Positions 59,099 to 64,000 of a stretch of 64,000 bases of DNA are shown in pieces. The notes below the pieces were generated by a model that was not told the DNA's origin, did not search any database, and saw only the letters and a program-made list of their open reading frames with translations. Origin of the DNA: VXRD01 sp965232265 (GTDB lineage: Bacteria > Latescibacterota > UBA2968); the NCBI GenBank assembly GCA_965232265.1, contig CBDDPH010000002.1, positions 4,030,001 through 4,094,000 on the forward strand. Reading direction: 5' to 3'. The stretch's first letter is position 1. Each line of letters begins with the position of its first letter. A program made the position numbers and the translations under genes.

Positions 59099-60562
59099 CT
59101 ACTTTTCCCAAACATACACGCATTTCCGCAACTCTGCGCGTCCGTATTTACCCATCTGCTGGCTGCTATTCCCCTTGCCTGTTCCCAAAACCCAGATGTT
59201 CCGTGTGGATAAGCCCGCCGCTTCCGCGAAGTCGGAAAGAATTAAATCAACGGGAATCTCTTCTCCCGCATACCTCACATTGTCGTTCACCATCGCAACC
59301 TTTCCGCCCGGCCTCAGTACTCTGCTCATTTCAAATATGACCAGAGCCATTTCGAGGAAGTAATTGGCGATCATTCGCGGAATATTCGAATTATTCAACT
59401 GGCCTTCCCCGTTATATGTATTCAGCCAATAGAGAACTTCTTGCAGTGCTTGATGGTTCTCAAATGCAAAAATAGCCTTCTGCAAAAAGTCTTCTCTTTT
59501 CATGTCCGCATATTGTGTCTTCAACGATTCAACTTTCTCTTTGTTTTCAACAGTACAGGATAGCATTTGCTGTCGCAGGTGCTTGACTTCCTCTTCATTC
59601 TTATTGAGAAATACCAGTTCAAGCGCGTAAGTACGCGTATAATCATAGCGGTTACAATAGGGCGGAGACGTCAAAATAAAGTTAAAACTCTCCTTACTAA
59701 ATTTGCACAACTCTTCAAGACAGGATCCTTGAATCAACTGGATGCGCTGTTCTTTTTCCCGCAAATTTCCCTTTTTGAAAAGATCCATGTCCTCATGGAG
59801 AAGATCATCAACCATTAAATTGAGCTGAAGTTGAAGTGCTTCTTGGAACTCATAGACTTTGCCCTTGTTAAATTTCGACTTCACTCTCGTCCTGCCAGCG
59901 CGATAATCCCAGCGGAGATATTGACCATCCTTTCTGGTATAGCTGATCCTTTCCAGAATACAAAAAGCGGCAAAACGCAGGAGTGTCTTAATATGAGCAT
60001 CTTTAATCTGATTTTCACAATAAGTTAAATAACCGTTCAATTGATCTTCCGTCTGCCGAGAAAACGCACCTTCCGTAATCGCGATATGTTGGATCGGGCT
60101 GTCGGATTTAATCGTCGCAAAATCAATGCTATCCAGAGCCTCAATTTCTTTTTTCAGCCGTATAATATCCACCTGCTCGGCTGCTTGTCTGGCTTCGGTA
60201 ATCGCACATCCCACGGGAAGAAGCTCAATACCCGTGGCTTCCCATCCCAATTCCTGCGATGCAAATAAAGCCGCTCCTGTTCCCGAAAACGGATCCAGCA
60301 GTGCGCCCCGCTTCTCTGCCAATGTGTTCAGAAGATACTGAACCATCTGCGCCGAGAAGCCTTCTTTGTACTTAAACCATCGATAATACGGCGTGTTTTT
60401 ATTCGCCTGAAAACTGACAAGGGTTCTCGTTAATTTCGGATTGTGGGTAATCAGGCTCTCGTATTTCTTTTCTAACACGTCTCTGTGCAGTGTGTGTCTT
60501 TCGTTCCTGCACTCATCTGCCAGCGTTGTCGCCTGTTCAAGTGTTAATTCAGCAACTTCCAT
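59099..60562 (-). CDS. N4-cytosine-type DNA methyltransferase, AvaI-like
   Basis: A 487-residue modification enzyme, close to the 482 residues I recall for M.AvaI. Motif I LDPFSGTG starts at Asp90 and the catalytic SPPY is at 299-302 (TSPPYCNRYDY), which fits N4-cytosine methylation; about 200 residues between them include the target-recognition region. GGAGA precedes the ATG. It guards against the convergent restriction enzyme. Confidence 0.88.
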   Translation of the reverse strand: MEVAELTLEQATTLADECRNERHTLHRDVLEKKYESLITHNPKLTRTLVSFQANKNTPYYRWFKYKEGFSAQMVQYLLNTLAEKRGALLDPFSGTGAALFASQELGWEATGIELLPVGCAITEARQAAEQVDIIRLKKEIEALDSIDFATIKSDSPIQHIAITEGAFSRQTEDQLNGYLTYCENQIKDAHIKTLLRFAAFCILERISYTRKDGQYLRWDYRAGRTRVKSKFNKGKVYEFQEALQLQLNLMVDDLLHEDMDLFKKGNLREKEQRIQLIQGSCLEELCKFSKESFNFILTSPPYCNRYDYTRTYALELVFLNKNEEEVKHLRQQMLSCTVENKEKVESLKTQYADMKREDFLQKAIFAFENHQALQEVLYWLNTYNGEGQLNNSNIPRMIANYFLEMALVIFEMSRVLRPGGKVAMVNDNVRYAGEEIPVDLILSDFAEAAGLSTRNIWVLGTGKGNSSQQMGKYGRAELRKCVYVWEK

Positions 60563-60576
60563 GAAAATTCTCCGTC

Positions 60577-60605
60577 TTACAATTTTTCTGACTATATCAG
60601 GTCAA
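60577..60605 (-). promoter_or_regulatory. Possible promoter of the AvaI-like methyltransferase
   Basis: TTGACC (60605-60600), 17-base spacer, TTGTAA (60582-60577). The start codon is only 15 bases downstream, so the leader would be very short. Confidence 0.4.
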
Positions 60606-60678
60606 AAAAGGATTGTGGCCTACCGAACCATTTGAAAAATCATTTTACAATAAAAATTGGATAGAGACGATCCAAGAA

Positions 60679-61650
60679 TCATTCACCTTTTCTTTTTTTC
60701 AATAATTCTTTATCCAGTTCCATAGACCGCACACGCGAGGAAACATCTTCGAGAAGGGCGCGGTTGGTGGCGATGAGATCGGCTACAATACCGGTGAGAA
60801 ACATCTGAAATCCAGCGAGCAGAAGGATAGCGGCGAGGATAAGCGATTGAATGTGGAGCGCGCCTTCGTCAGTAAAAAAGAAAAAATAGAGAAATCGGAG
60901 ACCAATTAACATGCCAAAAGCGAAAACAACAGCCCCAAAAGCTGAAAAGATGCGGAGTGCTTTGTAGCGCGCGTAAGTCCGCAAACTGATCATGCCCGAC
61001 TTAAAAACAAATACACCTGGATTTTTGAAAAGGCGCGAATCGCGTGTTTTGGGATTCGTGCGAATGGGCACCGTTTCGACAGCGAGACGATCTTGGCCCG
61101 CTTGCACAACATGCTCGGCGGTGTGATCAAAGTCCGTAAACATCGACAAATGCAGCACCGCATCTCGTGAAAAGGCGCGAAAACCACTGGCGACATCGGG
61201 CACCTCAATATGGGCGAGACGGCTGATAACGCGACTGCCCAAACGCTGTAGCCATCGCTTAAAAAAAGAAAAGTGGCCGATGCCACCTGTCTGCCGATCT
61301 CCAATCACAATATGGGCGCGCTTTTCGAGAATGGGCTGAACGAGCACCGCGATATCGGGACCGTAGTACTGGTTATCCCCATCGGTATTGACAATAATAT
61401 CGGCGCCGCGTTTGAGGCAAGTGTCAAAACCCGCTTTGAATGCATACCCCAAACCGCGATTTTTGGGAAATCTGACAATATGATCCACGCCGAGTTCACG
61501 CGCAACCTCAGACGTGCGATCCGTAGAACCATCGTCAATGACCAGAATCTCGACTTTATCAATACCGGGAACTTCGCGCGGAATATCATTAACCGTAGCG
61601 GGCAGGGTTTCTTCTTCGTTGAGGCAGGGAATCTGGACAATCAGTTTCAT
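60679..61650 (-). CDS. Family-2 glycosyltransferase with C-terminal membrane helices
   Basis: A 323-residue GT2 enzyme resembling polyprenyl-phosphate mannosyl/glucosyl transferases. The N-terminal catalytic half has IPCLNEEETLPATV, LVIDDGSTDRTSEVA and the DxD-like NTDGDNQYYG; two or more hydrophobic stretches follow (IFSAFGAVVFAFGMLIGLRFLYFFFF and SLILAAILLLAGFQMFLTGIV). A C-terminal basic tail ends KKRKGE. It starts two bases after the ATPase stop, so they are one transcript. No Shine-Dalgarno of note. Confidence 0.85.
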   Translation of the reverse strand: MKLIVQIPCLNEEETLPATVNDIPREVPGIDKVEILVIDDGSTDRTSEVARELGVDHIVRFPKNRGLGYAFKAGFDTCLKRGADIIVNTDGDNQYYGPDIAVLVQPILEKRAHIVIGDRQTGGIGHFSFFKRWLQRLGSRVISRLAHIEVPDVASGFRAFSRDAVLHLSMFTDFDHTAEHVVQAGQDRLAVETVPIRTNPKTRDSRLFKNPGVFVFKSGMISLRTYARYKALRIFSAFGAVVFAFGMLIGLRFLYFFFFTDEGALHIQSLILAAILLLAGFQMFLTGIVADLIATNRALLEDVSSRVRSMELDKELLKKRKGE

Positions 61651-61652
61651 TT

Positions 61653-63326
61653 TTAATCGCCAAAAAGAGCAGCCGATGCGGCTTCGGCCTTTTCCATTTT
61701 TTCTTCAGCGGATAAATCGCCCATCGCTTTGTAAAAAATTTCATCGTAATCGCGCGTTTTGATAACCACGGGCATAGGGACCGCATGTCCGAAAACAAGA
61801 GCTTGCTGTTTGGAATCGAGACTCGCCAGAACACTTCGCAAACCGCTGGCATTAGATACCCCTGTAAGCACCCCCTGGATGTCTTTTTCGTCATTGAGCA
61901 AAGCCGTGATTTTTGTACCGAGTTGTGAAAGCACTTCTTCGTCAATACCCGAGGGCCGCTGATCAACCACGAGAAGCGAAACATAGTATTTACGCATTTC
62001 CCTGGCAATCGTACCAAAAATGGTTTGCTTTGCAGTCGCGGGATTGAGAAACTTGTGGGCCTCTTCAATGGTGATAACCAGGTGCCGCGGCTGATCTTCG
62101 GGATTTTGCGAGGCGTAAAATTTTTCGCTCTTTGTAACGTATTGTTCGTGAATGCGGCGAGAGAGAATATTCGCCACGAGCAAATACGCGAGCATGCCGG
62201 TCTGCCGACCAAATTCGAGCACAATGTGAATGCCGCGGTCGATATAATCCATCATGGTATCGACGGCATCGGCACCATTCAGACTATTGACCATAAAGGG
62301 AAAGCTTTCAAGGCGTTTGAGTTTGCGATGCAGCGCGGAAAGCGAACTTTTATTGGCGCCGATATCCTCGGCAAATTGCTCGACATCGGGCCCATCAATA
62401 GAAAGCAACTGGCGCAGCCAGCGGTCTTTGTACATCGCGTAAACGAGATAGGCAGATTCAGAAGCCGTAGGGTTGAGTTGCAGTTCGTCTTGCAACGCGA
62501 TAACATCTTCAACCGCGACCTGATTGTAGGTGATGTACACCTCGTGATCGGGTTGAATACCGCGCTGCCGAGACGATTCGGGATCGAGAGAAAACAGAGC
62601 GACCTGATTCCCAAAAAGCTGCTTGAGACCCTTGACAAAGCTATTTCCCTGCCCGCCCTCTTTCATCGCGCGAAAACCGTATTCGTTGTGCATATCAAAA
62701 ACGAGATTGACGGCTTTCTTGTTTTTGATCAGACCGCACAATACCAGGCGCGTGAGAAAGGACTTACCCGTACCCGTTTTGCCAAAAATGCCATTGCTGC
62801 GCTCGACAAAGCGATTGAGATTGATACACACCGGCGTATCCATATCCAATGGCGTGCCCATATTGAAAAACCGGTCGTCTTTTTCCTCGCTGCCAAAAAC
62901 GCGCGATACATCCTCTTCTTCGGCTTCAGAAACTTTGGAAAAATGACTGGGAATCGTTTTCACCGGACGCGGTTCATCGACAATTTCTTCCCCCTGTTCC
63001 AGCATGAGCATGGGACGCAGGGCAACGGTGACATAGGTGCTGGACCCATTGAGAACGCTGTGCAACAACTGGTCGCCCTCGCGCGGCGGATAAAGCAAAA
63101 TTTCGGGATTGGTCGCATCCAAACTCAGGTCGGTGATCATGGAGAAAAACTGATTTTTATACCCATCAATCACCACAAATTTGCCGGCTTTGACGTCTTC
63201 CACACTGCGGTCGGGGTTGAGCTTCATCTCAACGCCCTCGGTCAAAGACCCCTGCGTGACAACGCCAATTTCGCCGCCATCCTGAACATTGGGCGAACCA
63301 TTTAGATTATTCCAGAGATCGTTCAT
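61653..63326 (-). CDS. HerA-type (DUF87) ATPase
   Basis: A 557-residue HerA-like ATPase, a hexameric DNA-pumping motor in archaea and some bacteria. Walker A is GKTGTGKS (182-189) and the Walker B region LVITIEEAHKFLNP (Glu421/Glu422). The N-terminal ~150 residues lack the full HAS barrel; the barrel appears on the separate gene just upstream (63442-64000). No NurA nuclease is visible in the window. ATG at 63326 was preferred over TTG at 63335; neither has a strong ribosome site. Confidence 0.85.
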   Translation of the reverse strand: MNDLWNNLNGSPNVQDGGEIGVVTQGSLTEGVEMKLNPDRSVEDVKAGKFVVIDGYKNQFFSMITDLSLDATNPEILLYPPREGDQLLHSVLNGSSTYVTVALRPMLMLEQGEEIVDEPRPVKTIPSHFSKVSEAEEEDVSRVFGSEEKDDRFFNMGTPLDMDTPVCINLNRFVERSNGIFGKTGTGKSFLTRLVLCGLIKNKKAVNLVFDMHNEYGFRAMKEGGQGNSFVKGLKQLFGNQVALFSLDPESSRQRGIQPDHEVYITYNQVAVEDVIALQDELQLNPTASESAYLVYAMYKDRWLRQLLSIDGPDVEQFAEDIGANKSSLSALHRKLKRLESFPFMVNSLNGADAVDTMMDYIDRGIHIVLEFGRQTGMLAYLLVANILSRRIHEQYVTKSEKFYASQNPEDQPRHLVITIEEAHKFLNPATAKQTIFGTIAREMRKYYVSLLVVDQRPSGIDEEVLSQLGTKITALLNDEKDIQGVLTGVSNASGLRSVLASLDSKQQALVFGHAVPMPVVIKTRDYDEIFYKAMGDLSAEEKMEKAEAASAALFGD

Positions 63327-63336
63327 AAAATTCAAT

Positions 63337-63365
63337 GGTAGGGGCGGGTTTGAAACCCGCCTGTA
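63337..63365. repeat. REP-like palindrome (GGGGCGGGTTTGAAACCCGCC)
   Basis: Palindromic element of the same type as 41035-41060, between the HerA and HAS-barrel genes. Confidence 0.6.
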
Positions 63366-63393
63366 CGTTCGGTTGTCGGTTCATCTGCGTCCA

Positions 63394-63443
63394 TCTGCGT
63401 AAAACGCTCAAATTACTCGCGTTTTTTTCTGCGGATCACACTT
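63394..63443. repeat. 50-bp dispersed repeat, copy B
   Basis: Same orientation and 48/50 identity with 26471-26520. It reaches into the stop codon of the HAS-barrel gene. Confidence 0.65.
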
Positions 63444-64000
63444 ATTGCGAAATCCGCCGCATAATAGAACTCAGCCGGTCGTAATCGTCGCGGATCAGGC
63501 GACACAGGTCTTTGCCAATGCCCACCAAATAGGGCATATCTAAAGCACGAGCTGCCCACGCATTTCGCACCGAGGCGATGATGAGATCGTCGGCGGGCAG
63601 GCGGTTACCACATAAAATGCTGCGGAGAAAATCTCCGCTATTGGTCAGGGCTTTAATTTCGGATTCGGTACATGGAAAAACAAAGCTGTGAATGCCGGGC
63701 GGTTGCGGCGGCAAGACCTGTTGCGGACCGCGGTCATCGCCATACCCAATAATCACAGCTTCAAATTCGGTCTTGAGAAGTTCAAAAATTTGCGGTTGCT
63801 CTTCGCGCAATTCTTGTTCCGTAAGTCCATAAGCCGTGGCGCGTCGGTTGGGTTCAATCGAATGCGTACACACATTGAAAACCAGGCCATATACAGGCAA
63901 TACACCAATAGTCTTAACAAAGGATCCAAACGGCGGTGCGCCATTTAACTCCTTGCTTTCAGAAGTAAATTGCGAAGTCGAGCTTTCGACAATTTCGCCA
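63442..64000 (-). CDS. HAS-barrel domain protein, 5' end off the window
   Basis: A ~185-residue protein of the HAS-barrel type (HerA/ATP-synthase barrel) found in cyanobacteria next to HerA-type ATPases. The frame is open to the right edge; GEIVESSTSQF at the edge is probably close to the N-terminus. Barrel features are PPFGSFVKTIG and LPVYGLVFNVCTHS; a helical C-terminal part follows (LTEQELREEQPQIFELLKTEF) and ends in RDDYDRLSSIMRRIS. It likely forms part of the ATPase's DNA or partner-binding entry. TTG at 63900 is not the start, since the coding frame continues upstream. Confidence 0.72.
   Translation of the reverse strand, partial: GEIVESSTSQFTSESKELNGAPPFGSFVKTIGVLPVYGLVFNVCTHSIEPNRRATAYGLTEQELREEQPQIFELLKTEFEAVIIGYGDDRGPQQVLPPQPPGIHSFVFPCTESEIKALTNSGDFLRSILCGNRLPADDLIIASVRNAWAARALDMPYLVGIGKDLCRLIRDDYDRLSSIMRRISQ

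Overview
The window looks like chromosome from an uncultured, Gram-negative-type bacterium of a carbohydrate-degrading lineage. Latescibacterota or Poribacteria is my best guess, inferred from the gene mix and not proven. The mix includes PorV/UPF0164-type and TonB-dependent outer-membrane proteins, sulfatase, heparinase-like, GH172 and BNR-type polysaccharide enzymes, several Gfo/Idh/MocA and phytanoyl-CoA dioxygenase proteins, and E. coli-type fumarate reductase. Many promoters share one clear pattern (TTGAC[A/T/C/G], 16-17 bp, TA-rich -10), so a conventional housekeeping sigma factor reads most of the region. No tRNA, rRNA, CRISPR array or intact insertion sequence was found.

Layout. 1-8.1 kb: end of an M50 protease, a PorV-like protein, a horizontally acquired-looking restriction-modification pair, then FKBP isomerase, MORN lipoprotein, DNA polymerase I and a GNAT acetyltransferase. 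8.1-9.9 kb: a TrpRS-like gene without usable HIGH and KMSKS motifs, preceded by a promoter, a Trp-rich leader peptide and two attenuator-like hairpins in series, then a hendecad-repeat coiled-coil membrane protein. 9.8-16 kb: a three-gene operon (PhyH, mannonate-dehydratase-like, glycosidase-like), a DCC protein, an oxidoreductase, a VOC protein and a lipoprotein. 16.1-19.5 kb: frdABCD. 19.5-26.4 kb: a four-gene polysaccharide-use operon (GH13, heparinase II/III, GH172/DUF2961, SGNH esterase). 26.6-30.5 kb: tandemly duplicated glnK-amtB. 30.5-42 kb: mixed metabolism, with a D-2-hydroxyacid dehydrogenase, a relic of a type IIL (MmeI-like) enzyme, small proteins, sulfatase, esterase, HisN-like phosphatase, a triple RidA-like protein, a Uma2 protein, a translationally coupled nucleotidyltransferase/galacturonokinase-like pair and a second mannonate-dehydratase-like protein. 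42-47.6 kb: diheme cytochrome c, esterase, a candidate structured RNA with its own promoter, and a PhyH-HEAT fusion coupled to a BNR-type protein. 47.6-51.8 kb: a regulated operon (membrane protein, winged-helix regulator, TonB-dependent receptor, TPR protein). 51.8-58 kb: oxidoreductase plus lactonase-like amidohydrolase, a parallel beta-helix protein, small membrane proteins, DUF1961 and a GSA-aminotransferase-like enzyme. 58-60.6 kb: an AvaI/BsoBI-like restriction-modification system. 60.7-64 kb: HAS-barrel protein, HerA-type ATPase and a family-2 glycosyltransferase.

Together the genes suggest a heterotroph that strips sulfated and uronic-acid-containing polysaccharides, imports products through TonB-type receptors, and oxidises or epimerises sugars with Gfo/Idh/MocA, RidA-like, UxuA-like and lactonase proteins. 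It can reduce fumarate when electron acceptors are short and scavenges ammonium. Dispersed palindromic (REP-like) repeats lie in many intergenic gaps. The most unusual features are the Trp attenuation region before a probably non-catalytic TrpRS relative, and the candidate RNA near 44.4 kb.
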